Shown here in pieces: positions 44,990 to 54,623 of a stretch of DNA of 64,000 nt. The DNA lies in assembly GCF_001425755.1 (NCBI RefSeq), contig NZ_LMDH01000001.1, positions 189,619 to 253,618 on the forward strand, written 5' to 3'. The translations under genes and the position numbers were made by a program. The notes below the pieces were generated by a model. That model saw only the letters and a list, made by a program, of their open reading frames with translations, did not search any database and was not told the origin of the DNA. Source of the DNA: Aeromicrobium sp. Root344. GTDB taxonomy: Bacteria; Actinomycetota; Actinomycetes; Propionibacteriales; Nocardioidaceae. Every line of letters starts with the position of its first letter. Positions within the stretch are counted from its first letter, which is position 1.

Positions 44990-45637
44990 ATGGCTACACC
45001 CACGGCGACGCCGGCCGCCGGGAGCCGGGCCGCGCATCTGGGTCCCGAGCGACGCCGTCCCCTGGTGCTCGACGCGGCCCTGGCGGTCTGGATGGAGCAC
45101 GGCTACCGGCGCACCACGATGGCGCTCATCGCGAGCGAGGCCGGGGTCAGCAAGCCGGTCCTCTACGCCTGCTACGGCGACAAGCACCAGGTCCTGCTGG
45201 CCTTGCTCGATCGTGAGGAGCAGCGACTCATCGACGCAGCCCAACGCGCGCTGCCCGAGACGCTCGACATCGACAACATCGAGCAGGTCGTCCAGTCGGC
45301 CTACGAGGCGTTCTTCACCGCAGCGGTCGACTATCCCGCGTCGTGGCGAGTTGTCTTCGAGGCGCAGCAGCTGGTCAACGACGAGATCGCCGCCCGCATC
45401 CGGCGCGGCCGGACCCTGATCGGCGAGCAGCTCGCGGCGCTCGTCTCGCACTACTTCGCGTCGGTGTCGGCACCGCTCAGCGCCCGTGAGGCACGGTTGA
45501 TCGCCGAGAACATGCTGGCGCTGGGCGAGAGCAACGCCGCGCTCCTGCTGCGGGAGGACGGCGAGTCCTGGACGATCGACGAGCTGTCGGCGTCGGTCGC
45601 GCGGTTCGTGCTGCGGGCGTGGCCCGTCAGCGCTTGA
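44990..45637 (+). CDS. TetR-family regulator of the mce operon
   Basis: 215 residues. N-terminal HTH (VLDAALAVWMEHGYRRTTMALIASEAGVSKPVLYACYGDK, about 25-64) followed by a ligand-binding helical domain. GGAGG sits 5 bases before the ATG. Its divergent position and the palindrome between the genes make it the likely repressor of the SCP2-yrbE-mce operon. Its 3' end overlaps the convergent prmC by 11 bases. Ligand unknown; a lipid or acyl-CoA is plausible. Confidence 0.9.
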   Translation: MATPTATPAAGSRAAHLGPERRRPLVLDAALAVWMEHGYRRTTMALIASEAGVSKPVLYACYGDKHQVLLALLDREEQRLIDAAQRALPETLDIDNIEQVVQSAYEAFFTAAVDYPASWRVVFEAQQLVNDEIAARIRRGRTLIGEQLAALVSHYFASVSAPLSAREARLIAENMLALGESNAALLLREDGESWTIDELSASVARFVLRAWPVSA

Positions 45638-46472
45638 TCGCGGTCACGTAGCGCGGACGACGCGCCAGGTCGAGATTGTCCCGCACGCCGTCCCAGCGTG
45701 ACCGGAACACCTCAGGAGCGGACTCGCCCTGCACGTCCGCGTGCTCGGCACCGACCACACCGCCGGGCTTGAGCAGTCGCCAGGCGACCTGCTCGACGAC
45801 CCGCATCGCATCGAGTCCGTCGTCACCCGACCACAAGGCCAGGGCGGGGTCGTGGTCGCGGGCCTCGGGCGCCACGCTCTCCCACGCGTCGAGCGGGATG
45901 TAGGGCGGGTTGGCGACGACGACGTCGACCGTGCCGTCGAGGTCGGCGAACGCATCGGCCATGTCGCCGAGCCGCAGGTCGACGCCCGTGCCGGCGAGGT
46001 TGCGCTGCGCCCACTCGTACGCCTTCTCGTCGAGCTCCACCGCGTGCACGGACGCGCCGGGCACCTCGTGGACGACCGACAGTGCGATCGCGCCGGCGCC
46101 GGCGCACAGCTCGACGACGACGGGTGAGGGCAGGGTCTTGGCGTGGTCGATGGCCCAGCCGGCGAGCACCTCGGTCTCGGGCCGCGGCACGAACACGCCG
46201 GGTCCGACCTCGATGTCGACGTAGCGGAATCCGGTCGACCCGGTCAGGTGCTGCAACGGGAAACGGCGAGCACGGGCGTCGACGAGCTCGCGGAATGTCT
46301 CCTGCTGCAGGGGGTTGGGCTTGGCCCGGGTGATCAGTGACGAGCGCGGGACCCCCGTGACGTGGCTCAGCAGCGTCTCGGCGTCATGACGCGGCGAGCT
46401 GACGCCGGCGGCCTCGAGCGTGTCGGTCGCCTCGGTCAGCAGACGCTCCGCGAGCGTGCGTACGCCAGTCAT
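45627..46472 (-). CDS. prmC: Release factor glutamine methyltransferase PrmC (HemK)
   Basis: 281 residues. The AdoMet motif [16 protein letters not shown] and the catalytic NPPYIP (about 202-207), with [28 protein letters not shown] before them. It methylates the GGQ glutamine of release factors, including RF1 encoded just upstream; ATG overlaps the prfA stop (ATGA). In mycobacteria sua5 follows directly; here the mce operon intervenes. Confidence 0.95.
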   Translation of the reverse strand: MTGVRTLAERLLTEATDTLEAAGVSSPRHDAETLLSHVTGVPRSSLITRAKPNPLQQETFRELVDARARRFPLQHLTGSTGFRYVDIEVGPGVFVPRPETEVLAGWAIDHAKTLPSPVVVELCAGAGAIALSVVHEVPGASVHAVELDEKAYEWAQRNLAGTGVDLRLGDMADAFADLDGTVDVVVANPPYIPLDAWESVAPEARDHDPALALWSGDDGLDAMRVVEQVAWRLLKPGGVVGAEHADVQGESAPEVFRSRWDGVRDNLDLARRPRYVTAIKR

Positions 46473-47548
46473 TCGCCGTGCTCGACGGCGGCGAGGCGGT
46501 CGGCGAGCTCGGCGTCGACGAGCGACTTGATGACGTCGTCGAGGGCCCCGTCCATGACCTGGTCGAGGTTGTAGGCCTTGAAGCCCGTGCGGTGGTCGGA
46601 GATGCGGTTCTCCGGGAAGTTGTAGGTGCGGATGCGCTCCGAACGGTCGACCGTCCGGATCTGCGACTTGCGAGCGTCCGACGCCTCGGCGTCGGCGGCC
46701 GCCTGCGCAGCCTCGAGCAGCCGGGCGCGCAGGATGCGCATCGCCTGCTCCTTGTTCTGCAGCTGGCTCTTCTCGTTCTGACAGCTGGCCACGATGCCGG
46801 TCGGCAGGTGCGTGATGCGTACGGCCGAGTCGGTCGTGTTGACGCTCTGGCCGCCGGGACCCGACGAGCGGTAGACGTCGATGCGCAGGTCGCTGTCGTG
46901 GATCTCGATGTCGATGTCCTCGGCCTCGGCCAGCACCAGGACACCGGCCGCCGAGGTGTGGATGCGGCCCTGCGACTCGGTCACCGGGACGCGCTGGACG
47001 CGGTGGACGCCGCCCTCGAACTTCAGCAGCGCGTGCGGCGCCTCGCCGGGCTCGGGCGTGCCCTTGGCCTTGACCGCCATCGTGACCGACTTGTAGCCGC
47101 CCAGCGCCGACTCGGTCGCGTCGATGATCTCGGTCTTCCAACCGCGGTGCTCGGCGTAGCGCGTGTACATGCGGAGCAGGTCGCCGGCGAACAGCGCCGA
47201 CTCCTCGCCACCCTCGCCACCCTTGATCTCCATGATGACGTCCTTGGAGTCCGCCGGGTCGCGGGGAACGAGGAGGCGCTGGAGCCGTTCGCTCAGCTCA
47301 TGAAGCCGCGGCTCGAGCGTCTCGATCTCCGCGGCGAACGAGTCGTCCTCGGCAGCGAGCTCACGCGCCGCCTCGAGGTCGTCGGTGACCTGCTGGTAGT
47401 CGCGGTACGTCTTGACGATCGCGGTCAGCTCGGCGTAGCGCTGACCCAGCTTCTTGGCCAGGCCCTGGTCGGAGTGCACCGCGGGGTCGGACATGCGGAC
47501 CTCGAGCTCGGCGTGCTCGGCGACGAGCGTGTCGACGGCTTCGAACAC
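46469..47548 (-). CDS. prfA: Peptide chain release factor 1
   Basis: 359 residues. The GGQ loop ([19 protein letters not shown]) and the class-I RF anticodon-like region ([13 protein letters not shown] before it; the PxT-type tripeptide lies in domain 2) identify RF1, which terminates at UAA/UAG. GTG start preceded by GAGGAG. A strong hairpin separates it from rpmE. Confidence 0.96.
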   Translation of the reverse strand: MFEAVDTLVAEHAELEVRMSDPAVHSDQGLAKKLGQRYAELTAIVKTYRDYQQVTDDLEAARELAAEDDSFAAEIETLEPRLHELSERLQRLLVPRDPADSKDVIMEIKGGEGGEESALFAGDLLRMYTRYAEHRGWKTEIIDATESALGGYKSVTMAVKAKGTPEPGEAPHALLKFEGGVHRVQRVPVTESQGRIHTSAAGVLVLAEAEDIDIEIHDSDLRIDVYRSSGPGGQSVNTTDSAVRITHLPTGIVASCQNEKSQLQNKEQAMRILRARLLEAAQAAADAEASDARKSQIRTVDRSERIRTYNFPENRISDHRTGFKAYNLDQVMDGALDDVIKSLVDAELADRLAAVEHGE

Positions 47549-47591
47549 GATGACTCCTCAGGCTCGGTGCGGACGGGTGCGGACACGACAA

Positions 47592-47630
47592 CGGCACCGA
47601 CCCGCACGGCATGCGTACGGGTCGGTGCCG
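47592..47630. terminator. Hairpin between rpmE and prfA
   Basis: CGGCACCGACCCG and CGGGTCGGTGCCG form a perfect 13-bp stem with a 13-base loop. No T-tract; probably ends most rpmE transcripts or attenuates into prfA. Confidence 0.6.
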
Positions 47631-47638
47631 GAGTGGAG

Positions 47639-47860
47639 CTACTTGCTCTCGGTCGTCTTCTTGGCGTAGCGCTTCTCGAAGCGGGCGACGCGGCCGCCGG
47701 TGTCGAGGATCTTCTGCTTGCCGGTGTAGAACGGGTGGCACGCGGCGCACACGTCGGCGCGCAGGACGCCGTCGGTCGCGGTGCTACGGGTGGTGAACGA
47801 GTTGCCACAGGTGCAGGTGACCTGGGTCTCGACGTACTCGGGGTGGATGCCTTGCTTCAT
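47639..47860 (-). CDS. rpmE: Ribosomal protein L31 (zinc form)
   Basis: 73 residues. CTCGN and [14 protein letters not shown] keep the zinc-binding Cys residues of the C+ form of bL31. Start chosen at MKQGIHPEY. Order rho-(GPx)-rpmE-prfA matches other actinobacteria except for the peroxidase insertion. Confidence 0.96.
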   Translation of the reverse strand: MKQGIHPEYVETQVTCTCGNSFTTRSTATDGVLRADVCAACHPFYTGKQKILDTGGRVARFEKRYAKKTTESK

Positions 47861-47969
47861 GATGTCCTCTCGGCGGTCGCTGGGTCGTATCGCGGGTTGC
47901 GATCCGTGAACCAGAACCAAGGATTGATTCTGCCAGTTGGCAGTACGTATAAGGAAATCGAGGGCGGAA

Positions 47970-48455
47970 CTATTCCTTCGGGAGCAGCTTCTCGATGTCG
48001 CCCTTGATCTTCTCCGGCGTCGTGGTCGACCCGTAGCGCTTGACGACGTTGCCCTCGGTGTCGATCAGGAACTTGGTGAAGTTCCACTTGATCTTGCTCG
48101 GGCCGAGGCCGCCCTTCTCCTGCTTGAGCCACTGGTAGAGCGGGTGGGCGTTGTCGCCATTGACCTCGATCTCGGAGAACAGCGGGAACGTCACGCCGAA
48201 GTTCTTCTCGCAGAACGTCGCGGTCTCCTCGTCGGAGTCGGGGTTCTGGTGCCCGAACTGGTCGCACGGGAAGCCGAGCACGACCAGGCCTTGGTCGACG
48301 TACTCCTGGTAGACGGCTTCGAGGCCCTTGAACTGCGGGGTGAACCCGCACTGCGTCGCGGTGTTGACCACGAGCAGGACCTTCCCCTTGTAGTCGGCCA
48401 GCAGCCGCTCGGTGCCGTCGATCGCCGTCGCGGAGAAGTCATATGCAGTCGTCAT
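47970..48455 (-). CDS. Glutathione peroxidase-family (thiol peroxidase) protein
   Basis: 161 residues. Peroxidatic Cys in [12 protein letters not shown] (about 36), resolving-type [12 protein letters not shown] and the Trp/Asn in KWNFTKFL. Uses Cys, not selenocysteine. It reduces hydroperoxides, probably with thioredoxin as donor since actinobacteria lack glutathione. A TAGGGT element 7 bases before the ATG indicates a leaderless mRNA. It interrupts the usual rho-rpmE adjacency. Confidence 0.93.
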   Translation of the reverse strand: MTTAYDFSATAIDGTERLLADYKGKVLLVVNTATQCGFTPQFKGLEAVYQEYVDQGLVVLGFPCDQFGHQNPDSDEETATFCEKNFGVTFPLFSEIEVNGDNAHPLYQWLKQEKGGLGPSKIKWNFTKFLIDTEGNVVKRYGSTTTPEKIKGDIEKLLPKE

Positions 48456-48462
48456 GACGCCA

Positions 48463-48468
48463 ACCCTA
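48463..48468 (-). promoter_or_regulatory. Leaderless -10 element of the peroxidase gene
   Basis: TAGGGT on the minus strand, 7 bases before the ATG. Confidence 0.55.
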
Positions 48469-48550
48469 GTTGCGCACGACAACGACGGCAGGACGAGCCC
48501 AGGAACGCCGACGGGCCCGAGATCTCCCCCGGGCCCGTCGAACGTACGGA

Positions 48551-50446
48551 CTACTTGCCGTTGCTGGTCCCGTCCTGCGGCAGCGTCGTGTTGATCTGCA
48601 TCAGGAACTCGACGTTGCTCGTGGTCTTCTTGAGCTTGTCCAGGATGAGCTCGAGGCCCTGCTGGCCCTCGAGGCCCGAGAGCACGCGGCGCAGCTTCCA
48701 CACGACGGCCAGCTCGTCCTTGCCCATGAGCAGCTCCTCACGGCGCGTGCTCGAGGCGTCGACGTCGACCGCCGGGAAGATGCGCTTGTCGGCGAAGTCA
48801 CGACGCAGGCGGAGCTCCCAGTTGCCGGTGCCCTTGAACTCCTCGAAGATGACCTCGTCCATGCGCGAACCGGTCTCGACGAGCGCCGTGGCGAGGATCG
48901 TCAGCGAGCCGCCGTCCTCGATGTTGCGCGCGGCGCCGAAGAACTTCTTGGGCGGGTAGAGCGCGGACGAGTCGACACCACCGGACATGATGCGACCGCT
49001 GGTGGGCGCCGCCAGGTTGTAGGCCCGACCGAGGCGGGTGATGCCGTCGAGCAGCAGCACGACGTCGTGACCCAGCTCGACGAGGCGCTTGGCGCGCTCG
49101 ATCGCGAGCTCGGCGACCGTCGTGTGGTCGGTGGCGGGACGGTCGAACGTCGAGGCGATGACCTCACCCTTGACGGTGCGCTGGAAGTCGGTGACCTCCT
49201 CCGGACGCTCGTCGACGAGGACGATCATCAGGTGGCACTCGGGGTTGTTCTCGGTGATCGCGTTGGCGACCTGCTGCATGATCATGGTCTTGCCGGCCTT
49301 GGGCGGCGACACGATCAGGCCGCGCTGGCCCTTGCCGATCGGGGCGACGAGGTCGACCACGCGACCCGTGAGCCCGCCGGCCTCGCCCTCGAGGCGCAGG
49401 CGCTCCGACGGGTAGAGCGGGGTCAGCTTGGCGAACTCGACGCGCTTGAGGCTCTCGTCGAGAGTCATGCCGTTGACCGACTCGATCTTGACCATCGGGT
49501 TGAACTTCTCCTTGCGCTCGCCCTCGCGGGGCTGGCGCACCTGGCCGATGACGGCGTCGCCGCGGCGAAGCCCCCACTTGCGGACCATGGAGAGGGAGAC
49601 GTAGACGTCGTTCTCGCTGGGCAGGTAGCCCGTGGTGCGGACGAACGCGTAGTTGTCGAGGATGTCGAGGATGCCGGCAGCCGGCACGAGGACGTCGTCC
49701 TCGGTGTAGGTCGTGTCGACCTCGGAACCACGACCGCCCGCGTTGCGGTTGCGGCCGCGACGGTTGCGACGGCGTCCCATGCCACCGTCCTCGTCGTCCT
49801 CGAACTGACCCTGGTTGCGGTTGTTGCCGCCCTGGGCCTGGCCCTGGTTCTGGCCCTGTCCCTGGTTGCGGTTGTTGCCGCCGCCATCGTTGCGGTTCTG
49901 GTTGCGGTTGTTGCCGCCGCCGTCGTTGTCGCGGTTCTGGTTCTGGTTGCGGTTCTGGTTGCGGTTGCGGTTGCCGCCCTGGCGACCCGACTCGTCGTCG
50001 GAGGTGTCGTCGTTGCGGGACTCGCTCCTGGACTCCTGCTGGTCCGAACCGCTGTCGTTCTTGTCGGCCTTGTCGTTCTTGTCGGCCTTGGGCTCGTTGC
50101 GGGGCTTGCGGGTGTCGCTCGTGGACTCGGCCGGCGCCTCGGCGGCGGGCTGCTCAGTCCTGGCAGCCGCAGCGGCGTCGCCCTTGCTGGTGTCGACCTT
50201 GCTGGGCGCGGCCGCGGCGACCGCGGCCTTGGTCGAGGTGCCGGCGTCTCCGCGGGCGATCTTGATGGCGTCGATGAGAGCGCCCTTGCGCATCTTGTCG
50301 GCGCCGGTGATGCCGAGCTCGCCGGCGATCTCCTGGAGCTCGGCGAGCACCTTTCCGCCCAGGCCACCGCTGGTCTTGCGCGGGGCCGGCGCCGCGGCAT
50401 CGGCCGCAGGCGTGGAGGATTCAGGTGTGATGGTGGTTTCAGTCAC
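48551..50446 (-). CDS. rho: Transcription termination factor Rho with Asn/Gly-rich insertion
   Basis: 631 residues from GTG 50446 (AAAGGA upstream). An N-terminal Rho_N helical domain (about 28-75, [26 protein letters not shown]) is followed by a disordered insert of about 170 residues, first charged, then dominated by Asn, Arg, Gln and Gly ([23 protein letters not shown]). Next come the RNA-binding cold-shock-like domain and the RecA-type ATPase with P-loop SPPKAGKT, Walker [11 protein letters not shown] and the Q/R loops. Such inserts are usual in high-GC Gram-positive Rho and raise RNA affinity. The mRNA has a structured leader of about 140-200 bases. Confidence 0.96.
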   Translation of the reverse strand: MTETTITPESSTPAADAAAPAPRKTSGGLGGKVLAELQEIAGELGITGADKMRKGALIDAIKIARGDAGTSTKAAVAAAAPSKVDTSKGDAAAAARTEQPAAEAPAESTSDTRKPRNEPKADKNDKADKNDSGSDQQESRSESRNDDTSDDESGRQGGNRNRNQNRNQNQNRDNDGGGNNRNQNRNDGGGNNRNQGQGQNQGQAQGGNNRNQGQFEDDEDGGMGRRRNRRGRNRNAGGRGSEVDTTYTEDDVLVPAAGILDILDNYAFVRTTGYLPSENDVYVSLSMVRKWGLRRGDAVIGQVRQPREGERKEKFNPMVKIESVNGMTLDESLKRVEFAKLTPLYPSERLRLEGEAGGLTGRVVDLVAPIGKGQRGLIVSPPKAGKTMIMQQVANAITENNPECHLMIVLVDERPEEVTDFQRTVKGEVIASTFDRPATDHTTVAELAIERAKRLVELGHDVVLLLDGITRLGRAYNLAAPTSGRIMSGGVDSSALYPPKKFFGAARNIEDGGSLTILATALVETGSRMDEVIFEEFKGTGNWELRLRRDFADKRIFPAVDVDASSTRREELLMGKDELAVVWKLRRVLSGLEGQQGLELILDKLKKTTSNVEFLMQINTTLPQDGTSNGK

Positions 50447-50463
50447 GTAGGTTCCTTTGGATG

Positions 50464-50529
50464 AGGCCACAAGGCCTGATGCCCGGACAGATCCGGTTCG
50501 CATGAAAGGCTTGCCCGTATCCGACGGGC
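50464..50529 (-). promoter_or_regulatory. Three-hairpin leader upstream of rho
   Basis: Three consecutive stems: AGGCC/GGCCT (50464-50477), CCGGA/TCCGG (50483-50496) and GCCCGT/ACGGGC (50513-50529), in a gap of about 200 bases between rho and thrB. A -10-like TACAGT (minus strand, 50592-50597) would start the mRNA near 50585. Rho genes are often autoregulated through their leaders; that is inferred here. Confidence 0.45.
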
Positions 50530-50648
50530 GACTTGAATGGCACTGCTACTTGTCACTGTCGGGGAGTTTCGCACTCGACTCCGACTCACCCACTGTAACA
50601 CCAGGGGGTCATCCCGCATTCCGCTCGGGTTCATGTCACAGGGACTTC

Positions 50649-51527
50649 TCAGAGCGTGCGCGCACCCTCGGTGTCGACGTCCAGCTCGAGCACGGACCAG
50701 CCTTCGGGGACCCGGTCGGCGACACCTCTGGCGAACGACAGGACCGTCGGACCGGCGCCGGAGATGATCGTCGGAATGCCCTCCACCCGCAGCTGCCTGA
50801 GCAGCTTGTAGGACTCCGGCATCGCGTCGGCGCGGTACGTCTGGTGGATCCGGTCCTCGGTGGCCCAGATCAGGCGCTCGGGCGCGACGGTGAGGGCGGC
50901 GACGAGCAGCGCGGCGCGGCCGGCGTTGACGGCTGCGTCACGGTGCGGCACGGTCTCGGGCAGCAACCCGCGGGCCTTCTCGGTCGACACCGCCACGGAG
51001 GGCACGAACGCCGTCACCTGCACGGCGGTGTCGAGGCGCTGCACCTCAGCCGCTGCACCGTCGACCCAGGCGATCGTCAGGCCTCCGAACATCGCCGCGG
51101 CGACATTGTCGGGGTGACCTTCGAGGTCGACCGCCAGCTGGAACGCCGCCCGGTCGTCAAGACGTGACGCACTGCCCTCGACCAGCGCGCGGGCCAGTGC
51201 GATGCCGCCGACGATCGCCGCGGCCGACGAGCCCAGGCCTCGCCCGTGCGGGATCGCGTTGGCGCACGCGAGCCGCAGCCCCGGCGGGCGCTCGCCCAGG
51301 AGGTCGAACGTCGCCGTCATCGCGGTGACCACGAGGTGATCGCTGGTCCTCGGGACGTCCCGCTCCCCCTCGCCGCTGACCTCGATCTCGAGGCCGGGCT
51401 CGTCGAGGACCTCGGCGGTGATCTCGTCGTACAGCGTCAGGGCCAGGCCCAGTGCGTCGAAGCCCGGACCGAGGTTGGCGCTGGAGGCCGGCGTGCGTAC
51501 GGTGACCGGGCCGTCGACGAACGTCAT
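50649..51527 (-). CDS. thrB: Homoserine kinase
   Basis: 292 residues, GHMP kinase. ATP loop [15 protein letters not shown] (about 92-106), N-terminal [18 protein letters not shown] and C-terminal [11 protein letters not shown]. Phosphorylates homoserine for threonine synthesis. Overlaps thrC by 4 bases. Confidence 0.95.
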   Translation of the reverse strand: MTFVDGPVTVRTPASSANLGPGFDALGLALTLYDEITAEVLDEPGLEIEVSGEGERDVPRTSDHLVVTAMTATFDLLGERPPGLRLACANAIPHGRGLGSSAAAIVGGIALARALVEGSASRLDDRAAFQLAVDLEGHPDNVAAAMFGGLTIAWVDGAAAEVQRLDTAVQVTAFVPSVAVSTEKARGLLPETVPHRDAAVNAGRAALLVAALTVAPERLIWATEDRIHQTYRADAMPESYKLLRQLRVEGIPTIISGAGPTVLSFARGVADRVPEGWSVLELDVDTEGARTL

Positions 51528-52582
51528 ACGAGGCCGGCGACCTCGGCCGCCGCGTGCACGTCGACGTCGATGACCGAGTCGACGATCGAGTCGACGCCCG
51601 ACAGGGCCGTCTCGGTGTCCTTGAGGCCGTGGCCCGTCACGGTGATCGCGATCGTCGAGCCGGGCGCGACCGCTGCGGCCGACTTGAGCAGTCCGGCGAC
51701 GCCGGCGGCCGACGCGGGCTCCACGAAGACACCGTCACGCGATGCGAGCTCGCGCTGCGCGCTCAGGATCTCCTGGTCGGTGACCGCCTCGATGCGGCCC
51801 TGGGAGTCGTCACGAGCGGCGACGGCGAGCTGCCACGACGCGGGGTTGCCGACGCGGATCGCCGTGGCGAGGGTCTCGGGGTGCTCGACCGGGTGGCCCA
51901 GCACGATGGGTGCGGAACCCTCTGCCTGGAACCCCCACATCGCCGGGGTCCTGGTGGCGATGCCGGCGTCGGCGTACTCCTGGTAGCCCAGCCAGTAGGC
52001 CGAGATGTTGCCGGCGTTGCCGACCGGCAGGATGTGCAGGTCAGGGGCATCGCCGAGCGCGTCGACGATCTCGAACGACGCGGTCTTCTGGCCCTGGAGG
52101 CGTACGGGGTTGACCGAGTTGACGAGGGCGACCGGATATTGCTCGGCGAGGTCACGGGCGACCTGCAGGCACTGGTCGAACCCGCCGCGCAGCTGGATCA
52201 CGGAGGCACCGTGCATGACGGCCTGCGCCATCTTGCCGGCGGCGATCTTGCCGTGCGGGACCAGGACGATCGGGGTCAGCCCGGCACGCGCGGCATACGC
52301 CGTCATCGACGCCGAGGTGTTGCCGGTCGACGCGCAGACGACGGCCTTGGCGCCTTCGCCGGCAGCGACCGAGATCGCTGCGGTCATGCCGCGGTCCTTG
52401 AACGATCCCGTCGGGTTGTCGCCCTCGACCTTGAGCCACACGTCGCCGCGGACGATGCCCGACAGCCACGCCGAGTGCACGAGCGGGGTGCCGCCCTCGC
52501 CGAGGGTGATGACCGGGGTCTCGGGGGTGACCGGGAGCCACTCGCGATACTCCTCGATCACGCCACGCCACAGGTGAGCCAT
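51524..52582 (-). CDS. thrC: Threonine synthase
   Basis: 352 residues, PLP fold type II. PLP lysine in [11 protein letters not shown] (about 59-60), phosphate cup [13 protein letters not shown], and STGNTSAS. Converts O-phosphohomoserine to threonine. ATG overlaps the hom stop by one base. Confidence 0.95.
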   Translation of the reverse strand: MAHLWRGVIEEYREWLPVTPETPVITLGEGGTPLVHSAWLSGIVRGDVWLKVEGDNPTGSFKDRGMTAAISVAAGEGAKAVVCASTGNTSASMTAYAARAGLTPIVLVPHGKIAAGKMAQAVMHGASVIQLRGGFDQCLQVARDLAEQYPVALVNSVNPVRLQGQKTASFEIVDALGDAPDLHILPVGNAGNISAYWLGYQEYADAGIATRTPAMWGFQAEGSAPIVLGHPVEHPETLATAIRVGNPASWQLAVAARDDSQGRIEAVTDQEILSAQRELASRDGVFVEPASAAGVAGLLKSAAAVAPGSTIAITVTGHGLKDTETALSGVDSIVDSVIDVDVHAAAEVAGLV

Positions 52583-53901
52583 CAGGATCCTCCCTCGACG
52601 CGCATCACGGATGTCACGTCACGAACCATGTCGAGCCCGCGGAGCGAGGCGACGGTCGCCGACAGGGCCGCGTCGTCGGCCTCGTGCGTCACGATGACGA
52701 GCTGGGCGTCGTCGCCGCTGCCCTCCTGGCGGACCGTGCGGATCGAGACGTCGAACTCCGCGAACGCATTGGCGACCGACGCAAGCACGCCCGCACGGTC
52801 GTCGACGTCGATCGACACGTGGTAACGGGTGCGCGCCAGGCCGATGTCGAGCACCTCGAGCTGAGCATGCGTCGACTCGCCGGGACCGAAGACATTGCTG
52901 CGGCGGTTGCGGGCGACCGACACGACGTCGCCGAGCACGGCGCTCGCAGTCGGCGCGCCACCGGCGCCCGGGCCGTAGAACATGAGCTGGCCGGCCGCCT
53001 CGCTCTCGACGAACACCGCGTTGTAGGCGCCGTGGACGCTGGCGAGTGGGTGGGAGAGCGGGATCATCGCGGGGTGCACGCGCGCCGAGACAGCCGGACC
53101 GTCGGGCGTCTCGCGCTGCTCGCAGATTGCGAGGAGCTTGACGACGCAGCCCATCTCGGCGGCCGAGCGTACGTCTGCGGCCGTGACGTCACTGATGCCC
53201 TCGCGGTGGACGTCGCCGATCGTCACCCGCGTGTGGAACGCCAGTCCGGCGAGGATCGCGGCCTTGGACGCAGCGTCGAAGCCCTCGATGTCGGCGGTGG
53301 GGTCGGCCTCGGCATAGCCGAGCCGCTGGGCCTCGTCGAGCGCCTCGGAGAACCCCTGACCGGTCGTGGTCATGGCGTCGAGGATGAAGTTGGTCGTGCC
53401 GTTGACGATGCCGAGCACACGCTGCACCCGGTCGCCGGCGAGGGACTCGCGCAGCGGCCGGACGATGGGGATCGCGCCGGCGACGGCGGCCTCGAAGTAG
53501 AGGTCGCGCTCGGCCTTGTGGGCCGCCTCGAACAGGGTCGCACCGTCCTCGGCGAGCAGCGCCTTGTTGGCGGTGACGACCGAGGCGCCGTTGTCGAGGG
53601 CCGACAAGATGAGCTCGCGGGCGGGCTCGATGCCGCCGATGACCTCGATCACGACGTCGATGTCGCCGCGGGCGACGAGCCCGGCCGCATCCGTGGTGAA
53701 CAGCTCGGCCGGCACGTCGAGGTCGCGCTCACGGCCGAGACGGCGCACGGCGATGCCGGCCAGCTCGAGCGGGGCGCCCACGCGCTGGGCGAGCTCTTCG
53801 GAGTCGCTCGTGAGCAACCGGGCGACTTCCGTGCCGACGACTCCGCAGCCCAACAGGGCGACGCGGAGCGGGCGACCGGGGGACCACGAGGATGCGCTCA
53901 C
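52582..53901 (-). CDS. hom: Homoserine dehydrogenase with ACT domain
   Basis: 439 residues. NAD(P) motif [11 protein letters not shown] (about 17-27), active-site [11 protein letters not shown] and [18 protein letters not shown], and a C-terminal ACT domain ([19 protein letters not shown]) for threonine feedback. Reduces aspartate semialdehyde to homoserine. GTG start with TACCCT 6 bases upstream, so the hom-thrC-thrB mRNA is probably leaderless. Confidence 0.95.
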   Translation of the reverse strand: MSASSWSPGRPLRVALLGCGVVGTEVARLLTSDSEELAQRVGAPLELAGIAVRRLGRERDLDVPAELFTTDAAGLVARGDIDVVIEVIGGIEPARELILSALDNGASVVTANKALLAEDGATLFEAAHKAERDLYFEAAVAGAIPIVRPLRESLAGDRVQRVLGIVNGTTNFILDAMTTTGQGFSEALDEAQRLGYAEADPTADIEGFDAASKAAILAGLAFHTRVTIGDVHREGISDVTAADVRSAAEMGCVVKLLAICEQRETPDGPAVSARVHPAMIPLSHPLASVHGAYNAVFVESEAAGQLMFYGPGAGGAPTASAVLGDVVSVARNRRSNVFGPGESTHAQLEVLDIGLARTRYHVSIDVDDRAGVLASVANAFAEFDVSIRTVRQEGSGDDAQLVIVTHEADDAALSATVASLRGLDMVRDVTSVMRVEGGS

Positions 53902-53907
53902 CGGTCA

Positions 53908-53913
53908 AGGGTA
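53908..53913 (-). promoter_or_regulatory. Leaderless -10 element of hom
   Basis: TACCCT on the minus strand, 6 bases before the GTG start. Confidence 0.55.
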
Positions 53914-54059
53914 TCGGCGACCGGGCCCCGGGCACGACGCGGTGCGTCGAATGAGCAGCGCGCGAGGGATGCGTCACCATAGCCCAGGAGGGCCGTCGAT
54001 CGTTGACACCATGAAGCCCCGCGGCATCGTCGTGGGCCCAAGAGAAGAGTCAGGTTTTC

Positions 54060-54623
54060 ATGAAGCGCAGGAGCCGATCAGCCCTCAAGCAGCGCGCCGC
54101 CATCGCCATCGGCGTCGTGGCCAGCTTGATCGCCGCAGTCTCCGTGGTGATGCTTCTCAAGGGGGGCGGCACCAGTGACGACCCCTCGGCCACACGCAGC
54201 GACGAGGCATCGAGCCTCAACGGCACCGGCGTGACCGACTCGATCGAGCCCGAACCCTCGTCCGGCACGCCCAAGTCGACCGGCGCCCCCGGAGGCAAGG
54301 GCTTCGCCTCCAACGCGATCGACGACCCCTTCGGGGGCGAGGCCAGCGACCGTCGCATCTATCGGGTCGTCATCACGATCAGCTCGACGGGCCCCGCCTA
54401 CATCGGCTACCGCTACCGCGACCACCGGGCCATGCAGACTCGGGTCATCGACAACAGCTTCACGGTCTCGCGATCGGTACGGGGCCCGCTCCCGGTCGCG
54501 CAGGCTGTTGCCCAGGTGCTGGAACGCGGCTCGTCGGCCACCTGCCGGATATCGGTCGACGGGGTGGTCGTGAGCGAACGCACCGCAACAGGTCGCTACA
54601 AGGTCACGGTCTGCGCCGGCTGA
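54060..54623 (+). CDS. MmpS-like membrane-anchored protein
   Basis: 187 residues. N-terminal helix (AAIAIGVVASLIAAVSVVML), disordered Ser/Thr/Pro/Gly linker, then a beta domain (RVVITISSTGPAYIGYRY, TVSRSVRGPLP, ATCRISVDGVVVSERTATG). Its strand order and CRISVDG...C ending match the MmpS family of mycobacterial membrane proteins. MmpS normally partners an MmpL exporter; no mmpL is in the window. The 3' end overlaps the convergent MFS gene by 20 bases. Confidence 0.72.
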   Translation: MKRRSRSALKQRAAIAIGVVASLIAAVSVVMLLKGGGTSDDPSATRSDEASSLNGTGVTDSIEPEPSSGTPKSTGAPGGKGFASNAIDDPFGGEASDRRIYRVVITISSTGPAYIGYRYRDHRAMQTRVIDNSFTVSRSVRGPLPVAQAVAQVLERGSSATCRISVDGVVVSERTATGRYKVTVCAG

